Notes: generated by a model from the sequence alone, not told the origin. DNA of 64,000 bases from an uncultured Collinsella sp. (GCA_958433005.1 CAUAWV010000002.1:41048-105047); one strand, 5' to 3'; shown: positions 17,732-29,327, counted from the stretch's first letter. Numbers and translations are program-made.

Positions 17732-18879
17732 CTAGGCAGACGATGCTTCCGCATCGGCGTTGCTGGTTGCCCAACGATGGTAGCCGATCACAAACGGATC
17801 CAGATCGCCATCGTCGAGAACGGCCTCGACGTTGCTGGTCTCCACGCCCGTGCGCAGGTCCTTGACCATCTGATACGGGTAGAGCACGTAGCTGCGAATC
17901 TGGTTGCCAAAACCGATCGTGGTCTTGGGCCCGCGAATCTCATCCAGGGCCTCGGCGCGCTTCTCGAGCTCGATCTCGTACAGACGGGCCTTGAGAATCT
18001 GCATGCACGCGGCCTTGTTTTGAATCTGGCTGCGCTCGTTTTGGCAAGTGACAACGATGCCGCTGGGAAAATGCGTCACGCGTACGGCAGAGTCGGTGGT
18101 GTTGACGCCCTGGCCGCCCGGACCGCTCGCGTGATACACGTCCACGCGGATATCGTCGGGACTGATCTCGATGTCGATATCGTCAGGCAACACGGGAATG
18201 ACCTCGACGCCGGCAAACGTGGTCTGGCGGCGCTTCTTATCATCGGTGGGGCTGATGCGTACCAGGCGGTGAACGCCGGCCTCGGCGCGCAGCATGCCAA
18301 ACGCGTCCTTGCCCTCGACGGTAAAGGTCGCACGGTCGATGCCGATGACCTCAGCCGCGGGGCAGTCGTTAATGGTGACCTTCCAGCCGCGACGCTGGCA
18401 GTACTTCATGTACATCTTAAAGAGCATGAAGGTCCAGTCCTGTGCCTCCAGGCCACCCTGTCCGGGCTTGATGGTCACAATCGCGTCGCCGTGATCGAAC
18501 TCACCGGTAAACCAGCTCGAAAGCTCGAGCTCGTCGATAGCGCGGGCCAGGCGTTCTGCCGTAGCGGCAGCCTCCTCGCGCAATGCGGCGGCATCGGGGT
18601 CGTCGCCCATCTCCTCGGCAAGCTCCAGCGCCGCGCGGGCGTCAGATAGCTCGCCGCGCGCGGTATCCACGGCAGCGATATCTTCCTTGGCGCGAGCGAT
18701 CTCCTCCATGGTGGCGCGAGCGGCGTCGGCGTCATCCCAAAAGCCGGGGGCCACGCTTTTTGCCTCGAGCTCGGTCACGCGCGTGCGCTTCTCGTCCAAA
18801 TGAAGATACGACTCGACCTCGCCGAGCCGGTCCGCAAACGCGTCCAGCTCGGCGGGCGTTACCTCTAAAGCCTCGGCCA

Positions 18880-18880
<1 letters not shown>
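17732..18880 (-). CDS. prfB: Peptide chain release factor 2
   Basis: RF2 recognises UAA/UGA stop codons. The 382-residue protein has the peptidyl hydrolysis motif GPGGQGVNTTDSAVR. The start ATG overlaps the secA stop (TAATG). The region around codon 30 (VESYLHLDEKR) reads straight through in one frame, so the UGA programmed frameshift known from E. coli prfB is absent. Length agrees with a full-length unshifted RF2. Confidence 0.95.
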
Positions 18881-21687
<2,807 letters not shown>

Positions 21688-21821
21688 GTGGTTTTCCTTT
21701 TTGGCCATCGCCCACGCCATGCAGCCTCGGGCGAGTTAAACACAGATAAATGTACTTTAGCCAAACAGGACGCGGCCTATACGGTCGACCTCGACCGCCA
21801 CGTAATAACTACGACCCGACC

Positions 21822-21860
21822 GACCTGCCAAAAAGGGACTGGTTTATTTTGGCAGGTTTT
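21822..21860. repeat. 39-bp palindromic repeat, family B copy 2
   Basis: ACCTGCCAAAA and TTTTGGCAGGT are perfect 11-bp arms around AGGGACTGGTTTA. It matches copy 1 at 9665-9703 in 36 of 39 positions. Confidence 0.75.
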
Positions 21861-21888
21861 ATCTGGGAAAACGCCGTCACTCTGCCAT

Positions 21889-21955
21889 TTGGTGCAAACC
21901 AACCTGTCCCCTTCGCACCAATCTGGTGCAATGGGGACAGGTTGGTTTGCACCAA
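21889..21955. repeat. 67-bp palindrome, family C
   Basis: Perfect 23-bp arms (21889-21911 and 21933-21955) contain GGTGCAAACCAACCTGTCCCC and its complement. The inner GCACCA-ATC-TGGTGC also pairs. A degenerate half (GCAATGGGGACAGGTTG) lies at 35500-35516. It sits between family B copy 2 and the rpmE terminator. Confidence 0.8.
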
Positions 21956-21959
21956 TAAA

Positions 21960-21996
21960 ATGAAAAGGGCCGCGCACCCAAATGGGTGCGCGGCCC
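21960..21996 (-). terminator. Terminator after rpmE
   Basis: GGGCCGCGCACCC (21967-21979) and GGGTGCGCGGCCC (21984-21996) are perfect 13-bp arms with a 4-nt loop. On the minus strand TTTTCATTTT follows. Confidence 0.9.
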
Positions 21997-22033
21997 TCAT
22001 GCCATGAATGCGAGTGTTTCCGCGACGAGCTAT

Positions 22034-22459
22034 TTACTCAGCAGCCTCGGTGGTCTCGGCCTCGGCAGCGGCCTCCTCGACGGGAGCCTCTGCAGGAGCC
22101 TCGGCGGCCTGCTTGGCAGCCTCCTCGGCGAACTTAGCGGCACGCTTAGCCTTCTCGGCAGCCTTAGCCTCAGCGGCGGCCTTGCGAGCGGCCTCGGCCT
22201 CAGCAGCCTTGGCGGCCTTGGCAGCCTTGGCCTCCTCGGCCTTCTTGAGCTGGGCGGCAGCGGCGCCACCGAACTTGTCGGCGAAGCGCTGGACGCGTCC
22301 ACCGGTGTCGACGAACTTCTGCTGGCCGGTGTAGAACGGGTGGCACTCGTTGCAAAGCTCGACCTTCATCTCGGACACGGTAGCGTGCGTCTTGAAGGTG
22401 TTGCCGCAGGAGCACGTCACCGTGCACTCGACATACTGGGGATGGATACCCTGCTTCAT
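22034..22459 (-). CDS. rpmE: Ribosomal protein L31 with Ala/Glu/Lys-rich C-terminal tail
   Basis: The first 68 residues are a zinc-binding L31: MKQGIHPQYVECTVTCSCGN with C16 and C18, then C36 and C39 in VELCNECHPFYTGQQKFVDT and GGRVQRFADKFG. The normal protein ends there at about 66-70 residues. Here it continues to 141 residues as a low-complexity alanine/glutamate/lysine helix-former (AEEAKAAKAAKAAEAEAARK). RBS TAAGGAGTCCTACC precedes the ATG. The strong terminator at 21967 follows. The tail probably projects from the ribosome surface; its role is unknown. Confidence 0.93.
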   Translation of the reverse strand: MKQGIHPQYVECTVTCSCGNTFKTHATVSEMKVELCNECHPFYTGQQKFVDTGGRVQRFADKFGGAAAAQLKKAEEAKAAKAAKAAEAEAARKAAAEAKAAEKAKRAAKFAEEAAKQAAEAPAEAPVEEAAAEAETTEAAE

Positions 22460-22652
22460 GGTAGGACTCCTTATTGGTCAGGCGCTGGTTACCGATCAGC
22501 GCATAAGGCGTCTTGGTTTCCGACCAAGACAACAAACTCGGCTATGGTACCACGGCGCCGCGCGTCCCACAAAAGGTTCACGGTCTTTTCGGAACGACAC
22601 GAATCTGACCCATCGAAACACATCTCCACCGTTCCTTCAACTGGGAAAATGC

Positions 22653-22685
22653 CGTCCCCGGGGCCTGAGAAGGGCCCCGGGGACG
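22653..22685. repeat. Strong GC hairpin at the left edge of the island
   Basis: CGTCCCCGGGGCC (22653-22665) pairs perfectly with GGCCCCGGGGACG (22673-22685) around TGAGAAG. It directly abuts the left 63-bp direct repeat and has no T-run. Confidence 0.7.
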
Positions 22686-22747
22686 TTCGACTGACTGCGG
22701 GAACGGCCTTTCCGCTCAATGTGTTCGGCTGAGATCGGAAATCAACC
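22685..22747. repeat. Left 63-bp direct repeat of the island
   Basis: Identical at 61 of 63 positions to 29480-29542 in the same orientation. It starts GTTCGACTGACTGCGGGAAC and ends GAGATCGGAAATCAACC. It ends 8 bp before the stop of the fused ABC gene. Confidence 0.9.
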
Positions 22748-22755
22748 GTTTCATG

Positions 22756-24570
22756 TCATTCACCTCCCTCGTATGTATCGAGGTATTCCTGCTTGAGCGT
22801 CTGCGAGGACGACTTGATCTTTTCCACGAGCGTGCCGGCCTCGATGAAGTAGAACGAGTTGGTGAGGTCTGCCAGGTCGTCGAGCAGATGGCTTGAAATG
22901 AGCACGCTTCGTCCCCGCGCCACCTCGCTGCGCATCGCGTCGCAGGAGGTTTTCCGCTTTCCCGGATCGAGGCCGTTCAGCGGTTCATCGAGGATGAGGT
23001 ACGGGCAACCGGTCGCTATCGCCATGGCAAGCTTTACCTGCTGCTTCATTCCTGTCGAGAGTTTACGGGTCGGCTTGTCGAGATATGGGGAGATTCCGAG
23101 GGAGTCGCAGAGCGAGTCGATGTCGGCGGCCGATTTCCACGCCTCCCTAACGAAAGCAAGGTGCTCGATGGCCGATAGCGTGGGGTAGAGATCCGCGCTA
23201 CCCGAAGAGCTCAGGTAGACGAGTTCTGCAAATTCGGCTGATCGACGTTGGCGGATTCCGTCTGCCGCCAGGCTTCCCGATCGGATGCGGGTGGGAAATT
23301 GGCCCGACAGCGCTTCAAGAAGGGTGGTTTTCCCCGAGCCGTTGGGAGCAACGAGGCCCGCCGCCGTTCCCGGGCTCAGGAAAAGCGATCCGATTGAAAG
23401 TATCGTCGTGCTCCCGTATCCCACACTCGCGTCCAGAAGCTCGAGCCCATGGTGCTTTTTAGCGGGTCCAGCCTGTTTGGGCGAACGTGCCGCAACGGCG
23501 CCGACCGCAAAAAGGACCGCGACGTATGCCAGGGCCACGGCAAGCATCGATGCGCTGCCTGAACCGGAGCCAATGAATTCTGTCGGGAAGCATCCTACGT
23601 AGCCCGTGGCCTCGATAGGCGAGAACACGGCCAGCGGCAGGAGCCCGAGCACGGCATTATGCTCCAGCGCCGAATCGGACAGCAACGGGAATGCCGGGGC
23701 CGCGACAAGCAGCGCTGAGGCAAGGGGGCCTGCGAGGACGCGCCTCGTTGCGGTCGATAGGACGGCGGAGCAAACGGATATCAAGGTTCCGCCCGCAAGC
23801 AGCGCGAGAAGCAGGGTCGTGAAGACGTTTCCCGCGGTCGTGGTGGCAAGCGCGCCGTCATGGAAGAAGGCGATCGGGTACCCAATTTGCCCGAAGCCGT
23901 TTAGGACCAAGGCGTAAATGCCCCCGGGTGCGAGGCCGGCGAGGAGCATCGCGGTCCCCGCGACGATTATCGAAAACACGATCTGGATAAGGCGCCGGAA
24001 TTTGGGCGCGGGCGCCTTTGCCGCCAGGGTCCCGGGCCTTGTGGCGCCGAGCGCGAGTATCGACGAGAGAAGGAAGGGGATGAAGGGAAGGAAAGACGGC
24101 GCCGTGGCAATGGCGTAAGGCAGGAAGGAAAGGAATGGCAGGTCGTTTGCGGAGGCTGGGATATCCGTGATGCCGGAGCTGCTCAGGGCACGGCAATACG
24201 CGAGCTCCGCGTCATTGGTCTCTTGGTCTCCCACGATGGACCCGGATTGGAAGCCTTCGCCCATGAGCGCGTAGTAGCTCTCGGCAGAATCGAGAAAGGC
24301 GACGTCGGTTTGAGCGGCAAGGGCGGCGTTCGCGTATCTTGCAAGCTCCGCGTCAGCTTGCTGCTCTGGCGATAGGTCTGTGCCGTTGGCCTGGGGCGCG
24401 CGCGTATTGAATGCGTCGACAAAGCTCTGCATGCCCTGCTTCATAAAGAAGGGCCCGTAGATGGGTGAATTGAACGCAATGGGGACGGAAAAGGCTGCAG
24501 CGAGAACGAGCGTACAAATCCATGCGGCCTTGTCTCTTAGGATCAGTTTGAGAAGAAGTCGACAGTACAT
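22756..24570 (-). CDS. Fused ABC transporter permease-ATPase
   Basis: A 604-residue protein. The N-terminal part (about 1-365) is a membrane domain with a first TM near residues 15-33, an external segment (about 35-155), then five or more TM helices, including the block PGGIYALVLNGFGQIGYPIA. The C-terminal ATPase (about 375-595) has Walker A APNGSGKTT, signature LSTGMKQQVKLAMA, Walker B YLILDEPLNGLDP and H-loop LISSHLLDDL. It is third in a minus-strand set with the ATPase and double permease, separated by 153 bp. The permease domain is related to both halves of the double permease. ABC-2 type export is likely; the substrate is unknown. Confidence 0.82.
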   Translation of the reverse strand: MYCRLLLKLILRDKAAWICTLVLAAAFSVPIAFNSPIYGPFFMKQGMQSFVDAFNTRAPQANGTDLSPEQQADAELARYANAALAAQTDVAFLDSAESYYALMGEGFQSGSIVGDQETNDAELAYCRALSSSGITDIPASANDLPFLSFLPYAIATAPSFLPFIPFLLSSILALGATRPGTLAAKAPAPKFRRLIQIVFSIIVAGTAMLLAGLAPGGIYALVLNGFGQIGYPIAFFHDGALATTTAGNVFTTLLLALLAGGTLISVCSAVLSTATRRVLAGPLASALLVAAPAFPLLSDSALEHNAVLGLLPLAVFSPIEATGYVGCFPTEFIGSGSGSASMLAVALAYVAVLFAVGAVAARSPKQAGPAKKHHGLELLDASVGYGSTTILSIGSLFLSPGTAAGLVAPNGSGKTTLLEALSGQFPTRIRSGSLAADGIRQRRSAEFAELVYLSSSGSADLYPTLSAIEHLAFVREAWKSAADIDSLCDSLGISPYLDKPTRKLSTGMKQQVKLAMAIATGCPYLILDEPLNGLDPGKRKTSCDAMRSEVARGRSVLISSHLLDDLADLTNSFYFIEAGTLVEKIKSSSQTLKQEYLDTYEGGE

Positions 24571-24723
24571 TTGGAAGCACCTACGTTCCTCAAAGAATCG
24601 TTAGATTAAAAGTAACAGACCGGATGAAGATACGTGCGACGGGGGCGAGGCGAATGGCTGAGCGGTATCGATATGCGGGTTTAACGGTATTATATTGACC
24701 ACATAGTTTTTTAACTTACATTT

Positions 24724-25473
24724 CTACCCGCCCTTTTCGTAGAGTCGCCGATACGTGCTTAGCGCACCCTCGGCGCGTCCGGCAGGCTTTGCGAAATGGG
24801 ATCCAGGAGACTTCGGCGCAGCATCATCTTGCGGAATGCTTCTAATGAGCCTCCCATCCTTCAAAAACAGAATCTCATCGCACAGCCTATCGACCGAATC
24901 CAAGATGTGGGATGACATGATGATGCACGTACCAGAATCGGCCAGCTTCCTGAGAATCTCGGAATGCAAGTCCACCCTGCTGGGGTCGAGCGCGTTCATG
25001 GGCTCATCTAATAGAAGGTACCGCGCGCCCGTCGCATACGCAATCGCCAGGGTAAGCTGCTGCTTCATGCCCTGGCTCAGAGTGCGGATCCTCATCTTCG
25101 CGAACTCGCCTATCTGCGTTTGTTCCACTATCTCTTCGATATCGCGAGCATGCGGCCACATATCGCAAACCATCTTGAGGTGATCTTCCGCACGCAATCC
25201 GGGATACAGCAGCGTCCCCTCACCAGGTGCATAGAAGATCATAGAACGGACCTCTCTCGCACCCGCACCCTGCACCTCATCCAGAACGATGCTCCCGTCC
25301 ACGCGAGGACCCGGCAAACCTGCCATCGCACGCAGCAACGTCGTCTTTCCATGCCCGTTCGGAGCGACGAGACCGTAGACCGTACCCGGGGCAAACTCAG
25401 CGTTCACCGAATCTACGAGCACCTTCTTTCCATAAGAGATCGTCAGCGTTTGAAGGTCAATCATCGAGATCAT
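24724..25473 (-). CDS. ABC transporter ATP-binding protein
   Basis: A 249-residue ATPase with all core motifs: Walker A APNGHGKTTLLRAMAGL, signature LSQGMKQQLTLAIAYA, Walker B YLLLDEPMNALDP and H-loop IIMSSHILDSVDRL. The first ATG overlaps the permease stop by 4 bp (ATGA); a second ATG 9 bp inside (MIDLQTL) has better RBS spacing to AAAGGGG and could be the true start. It is clearly similar to the ATPase half of the downstream fused gene, and pairs with the upstream double permease. Confidence 0.88.
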   Translation of the reverse strand: MISMIDLQTLTISYGKKVLVDSVNAEFAPGTVYGLVAPNGHGKTTLLRAMAGLPGPRVDGSIVLDEVQGAGAREVRSMIFYAPGEGTLLYPGLRAEDHLKMVCDMWPHARDIEEIVEQTQIGEFAKMRIRTLSQGMKQQLTLAIAYATGARYLLLDEPMNALDPSRVDLHSEILRKLADSGTCIIMSSHILDSVDRLCDEILFLKDGRLIRSIPQDDAAPKSPGSHFAKPAGRAEGALSTYRRLYEKGG

Positions 25474-27692
25474 CCCCTTTCGATCTTTGGAACACTCAGG
25501 CGCACCATCAACGGAGATACGGCGCCCAAGACCACCAGCAGAGCGCCCGATGCGCCGACGACCTCTCCAAAAGGCATCGCGTTCGTCCCTCGCCCAAGGA
25601 ACCCAATCGTCCCCACCTGGGAAGCGGGATCAAACGAGGCGAATGGAGCCAGCAGCGCGACGCCCATGCCCACGCTTTCAACATGAGCGCTCAACGAACC
25701 CAACACCAAGAGAACCGCGCAAACCATTCCGGTGACAACGGGGTTGCGGCTAATCGCTGCTGTCAACGCAGCGACGACGGAAATCACGCCGTATGCCATG
25801 ACCAGCAACGGAATACTGCACAACACCGCCTCCCCCACCATGGACGTTGTCGAAGCTCCCGCCCGAATGAGAGCGACGGGATACTCCGATCCACCCGCAC
25901 CGCTCTTAATCACGGACACAACGACAGCGGGAACCATCGACACCAAAAGCAGCACCAAGCCAAGCAGGAGAGCCAGCGCAACAGCCGTCAGAAAACGCAC
26001 ATGCGCTGTTGCGGGGATCTGGAGAACCAGAAGGGAACGACACTGCAGGTGGGCGCACGCGAGCGATGTGACAACCACGGGCAACAGCAAAAATAAGGAG
26101 GGAAGCGCTGCCTGGAGATACGAAAGGAGGATTAATGGGGGCATCTTCGTACTTAACTCGTAAACCTTGGGGTCCGGCAAGCTCGCGATCGACTCAAGCA
26201 GAAGGGCGCGCGCCTCCGCACGAGAAGGAGTCTCCGGCTCGATTCCGATCGATTGCAGGAGAGTCGCATCTGCCGCGCCCAGCTCACCTCGAGCGCGCTC
26301 GTACGTCGCAAGGCTTCGAAACCCCTCCGCAGGCATAGGCGCGTACACGAAACCCGAAAGAGCATCCCGCATGTCTTCCAGGGCCGCTTTGCCCTCGACG
26401 TCCATATTCGCAGCGTTCTGCTCTAAATACCGATCTATTGAACGGAGCTCCCCATCCCTATACCGAACAGCGGAAACGTTATCAGCGTCAGGAAACATCT
26501 CGACCAGAGCCGGGGCCAGCATCGTCGTCGACATTGCAATCGCGCATACGGCGAGGGTAGGAGAACGCAGGAGCAGTTTCCCCATCGTTCTTACGTATGC
26601 AACGGCGGAGGCACAAGCGCTCGAACGAGTTGCCGTTCTCGATGCAGTGAAGGAACCTCTCTCAAGACAAATCGGGGATATCGGGCACGCGCAGCCGCTC
26701 TTTCCAGCAACGCAAAGCAGGCTAATTGCCAGCACCTCGATCCCGATTGCGCATACGAGGGCAATCGCGCCACGCTCGAAGCAAAGTCCAGGCAGATTCA
26801 CTATCTGCGTTGTCGGGTACGGGCTATAGGCGCCGACGGTCAACTCAGTGTTCGCATACGTAAGGGGATTCAACAGGGCGAACTCACGTAAAGCGATGGA
26901 TCTTCCGTAATACCCGGGAACCATCGTCACCCCCATCAGGGCACATACGAACACGATTCCAAGCGTAGGGTTATTGGCAATCTTCACGGCAAGGTGAACG
27001 ACAAGCGAGATGAACGCTGCCACCAAGAATTGCAAGATGGCCGTCTGCGCGAACACCAGCCAAGCCGGTTTGACAACCGGAGTCGCATATTGAATGTAGC
27101 CTATCGGATAGAACGGCGAGCCCGGGCCATTCTTCACAAGCGCGGCGATTATCCCTGGAAGATTGATGGCGAGGACGGCAAGCATTGCAAAAACACTCGC
27201 CCATACGCTCGATGCAACAAGTCTACCCAGCTCGCCCATCGGTGCCTGGATGATGAGCTTTTCACGTTTGTTAAGACGCGCGGCAAGGAACGAGACGGCA
27301 ACGGCCGTTGCGACCCATAGCAAGTACTCCTTCGATCCGTCATAATAGGTGTACTCTCCATCCGATATCTGCAGAAACGGAAGTAGGGGAGAGAGCGGTG
27401 CCAAGATAAGACGTCCCGCGGCAAGAGGGTACAGAAGCGCGGGCATGCTTGATGAAGAGGTATAGACACCGTCCTCCCCCGCATTCACAAGCGCATCCGC
27501 ATAGGATGCTGACAATTCCTGCTCAACACGGGTTATTCCCGACTCGAGGTATTCGACCCGTCCGTCGATGCCAGCCGCGCTCCTGAAGACGGGCAGAGCA
27601 CAAAGAACCATCAACGCAACAACGACAACACAGAGCGACCTGGAGGAGAGAAGCGACCTAAAGATCGCCTTCGAGATTTTGAGCATATTCAT
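25470..27692 (-). CDS. Double-length ABC transporter permease
   Basis: A 740-residue membrane protein made of two related halves. Each has an N-terminal TM, a long external segment and a membrane bundle. Matching blocks are PGIIAALVKNGPGSPFYPI (about residue 180) and PAVVVSVIKSGAGGSEYPV (about residue 595); the same pattern occurs once in the fused ABC gene. The start at 27692 (MNMLKISKAIF) is chosen because GAGGTTAAGG lies upstream; the frame is open 6 codons further. It is the first gene of the ABC set and divergent from the DUF2975/XRE genes. No close named family is recognised. Confidence 0.78.
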   Translation of the reverse strand: MNMLKISKAIFRSLLSSRSLCVVVVALMVLCALPVFRSAAGIDGRVEYLESGITRVEQELSASYADALVNAGEDGVYTSSSSMPALLYPLAAGRLILAPLSPLLPFLQISDGEYTYYDGSKEYLLWVATAVAVSFLAARLNKREKLIIQAPMGELGRLVASSVWASVFAMLAVLAINLPGIIAALVKNGPGSPFYPIGYIQYATPVVKPAWLVFAQTAILQFLVAAFISLVVHLAVKIANNPTLGIVFVCALMGVTMVPGYYGRSIALREFALLNPLTYANTELTVGAYSPYPTTQIVNLPGLCFERGAIALVCAIGIEVLAISLLCVAGKSGCACPISPICLERGSFTASRTATRSSACASAVAYVRTMGKLLLRSPTLAVCAIAMSTTMLAPALVEMFPDADNVSAVRYRDGELRSIDRYLEQNAANMDVEGKAALEDMRDALSGFVYAPMPAEGFRSLATYERARGELGAADATLLQSIGIEPETPSRAEARALLLESIASLPDPKVYELSTKMPPLILLSYLQAALPSLFLLLPVVVTSLACAHLQCRSLLVLQIPATAHVRFLTAVALALLLGLVLLLVSMVPAVVVSVIKSGAGGSEYPVALIRAGASTTSMVGEAVLCSIPLLVMAYGVISVVAALTAAISRNPVVTGMVCAVLLVLGSLSAHVESVGMGVALLAPFASFDPASQVGTIGFLGRGTNAMPFGEVVGASGALLVVLGAVSPLMVRLSVPKIERG

Positions 27693-27755
27693 CGCCAACC
27701 TTAACCTCATCCAGTCGGAACAGAGGGGCCGAACAAAATGCTCGGCCCTTATTAC

Positions 27756-27784
27756 TTGCCGGCAAAGTCAATTTAACATAAACT
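27756..27784 (+). promoter_or_regulatory. Candidate promoter of DUF2975-XRE
   Basis: TTGCCG (27756-27761), 17-bp spacer, TAAACT (27779-27784), 43 bp before the DUF2975 start. The inverted repeat TTTAAC-ATAAACT-GTTAAA (27772-27790) overlaps the -10 and could be an XRE operator. A hairpin AGGGGCCGA/TCGGCCCTT (27724-27750) lies between it and the divergent permease. Confidence 0.35.
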
Positions 27785-27827
27785 GTTAAAAAGTAACCTG
27801 AGTTTTTTAAATTCTTCGGAGGTTATT

Positions 27828-28340
27828 ATGAGTTCCGACAATCGCACTCCCCGGCTTCATTCCTTCCGCATCGCATGTGCGATAGCCTCTGCGACCCTTT
27901 GCGCCACCGCCATCGCACAAGTGGCGTTCTCCTTAAAGCCAGCAATCGAAGTGCTCGACAACCCTGTAATTGCAGACTCCCCCGCGTATCCAGCCCTTGC
28001 GATCTCGACATTGGTCCCTGCCGTCATCGGTATCGCTACGACCATCCTCAGCGCCGTTCTCGTGTGGACGATCAAGAGCGGAGACCCCTTCAAGAAAGGG
28101 TCTGCGACATGCTTGAAGGTGCTCGGCATTCTCTTCGTTGTTCAAGCTGCCACCAGCCTCTACGCCGGCTCACTCAAAACCTCCGTTTCGATGTTTGGCG
28201 GCGAGGGGGCCGTCGGCGCCCAAGAGATCGCTTCATCATTCGATTGGACCTCTCTGGTTCTCGGCATCGTCCTGTTCATGCTTTCCCAGCTCTTCTTGTA
28301 CGCCCGAGAGCTGTACCTCGACTCCGACGAGATTGCGTAA
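27828..28340 (+). CDS. DUF2975 family membrane protein
   Basis: A 170-residue protein with four predicted TM helices: about 13-32, 58-80 (LVPAVIGIATTILSAVLVW), 93-112 (CLKVLGILFVVQAATSLYAG) and 138-158 (WTSLVLGIVLFMLSQLFLYA). The layout and the partner gene match DUF2975, which is usually followed by a small Cro/CI-type regulator (as YoaS-YozG in Bacillus). The RBS CGGAGGTTATT is excellent. It is thought that such pairs sense a membrane signal, but the function is not established. Divergent from the ABC genes. Confidence 0.8.
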   Translation: MSSDNRTPRLHSFRIACAIASATLCATAIAQVAFSLKPAIEVLDNPVIADSPAYPALAISTLVPAVIGIATTILSAVLVWTIKSGDPFKKGSATCLKVLGILFVVQAATSLYAGSLKTSVSMFGGEGAVGAQEIASSFDWTSLVLGIVLFMLSQLFLYARELYLDSDEIA

Positions 28341-28349
28341 GGAAACGCC

Positions 28350-28601
28350 ATGCCCGTAATTGTTCGCCTCGACAAGATCATGGCCGAGCGAAAGATTTCC
28401 TCGAACGAACTTGCCGAAAGGATTGGAACCACGCCCGTGAACCTGTCCCGTATTAAAAAAGGGCATATTCGCGGCATTCGCTTCAACACACTCGAGCAGC
28501 TATGCCTCGCCCTTCGTTGCCAACCCGGAGACCTTCTCGAAGTCATGAGCGAAGAGGATGCCCGAAAGGAGTTCGGACTCGATTGGTCCGCCGAGGATTA
28601 G
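28350..28601 (+). CDS. XRE (Cro/CI-type) HTH regulator paired with DUF2975
   Basis: An 83-residue protein: VRLDKIMAERKISSNELAER, then the recognition helix region IGTTPVNLSRIKKG, RFNTLEQLCLALRCQPGDLL and an acidic tail. This is the YozG type of small HTH regulator found next to DUF2975. It starts 9 bp after the DUF2975 stop with AAGGAAACGCC. Its last codon, TAG at 28599, is in the same frame as the integrase remnant that follows without a gap. It probably regulates its own operon and the divergent ABC genes. Confidence 0.87.
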   Translation: MPVIVRLDKIMAERKISSNELAERIGTTPVNLSRIKKGHIRGIRFNTLEQLCLALRCQPGDLLEVMSEEDARKEFGLDWSAED

Positions 28602-29327
28602 AGGGCGGTCGTACTCGCCCTGCACACGGGGATGCGAATCGGCGAGGTCTGCGGCCTTCGGTGGTGCGATGTGGATTTCGAGACGGGCCTGATCTCGATC
28701 AGACACTCGGTGGCGTACGCGAAGGGAATGGGTTCGTTCATCAAGGACACCAAGACCCATGACGCCAGGGGTATCCCCATCGACCCGGTCGGCCTACTCC
28801 CCTTCCTGAAGGAGACCCACGAGATCGACTGCGGAAAGCTGCGCTTGCGCGGCCTTACCGGGGCGGTCGAGATCGGGGACTGCTACATCCTGTCGGAGCC
28901 GGGCGCGACCTTCGCGACGACAAGCTATATCCGCAGGGCGTTCAAGACGTTCTCGGAGACCAACGGCCTCATGGGCACCAACGACGAGCTGATCACGTTC
29001 CACGGCCTTCGCCACACGTTCGCAACGCAGTGGATCCGCCAAGGCGGCGATATCAAGGCGCTCCAATCGATCCTCGGCCACAAGGACGCCATGGCGACGC
29101 TCAACGTCTACGCCGACATCGAGCCCATCTCCAAAATCCATAACATGCTGCGCGCCACGCCGTGCCTTTGGCGCGGGCACCTCGGGCCGAGGGTCGATCC
29201 GGGTCCCATGTTCCAACAGAGGATCCAGGAGTCCATCGAGACGCTCCAGGCGTTCGGCTACGGCATCACCGAGCCGGACGACCGAAATATCGCCATACGC
29301 GACGTGAAGACGAACAGTTGGCTCTAG
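28602..29327 (+). pseudogene. Tyrosine recombinase (phage-type integrase), 5'-truncated
   Basis: Only the catalytic domain remains. All active-site positions are present: Arg in LHTGMRIGEVCGLRW, Lys in DTKTHDARGIPI, HGLRH, LGHKD, and Tyr in LNVYADIEP. The N-terminal arm-binding and core-binding domains (about 150-170 residues) are missing and the frame joins the XRE stop directly. An internal ATG at 28632 has no RBS, so translation is doubtful. It is the likely remnant of the enzyme that inserted the island. Confidence 0.82.

Noticed and set aside
18780..18800. Programmed frameshift in prfB
   Set aside because: The codons around VESYLHLDEKR read through in one frame; no in-frame UGA with an upstream Shine-Dalgarno is present.
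23800..27700. Lantibiotic (LanFEG) immunity or bacteriocin export cluster
   Set aside because: No precursor peptide, modification enzyme or two-component system is found between 22.7 and 29.5 kb; the permease arrangement differs from LanEG.
28632..29327. Functional stand-alone integrase starting at the internal ATG
   Set aside because: No RBS before 28632 and both DNA-binding domains are missing, although all catalytic residues remain.
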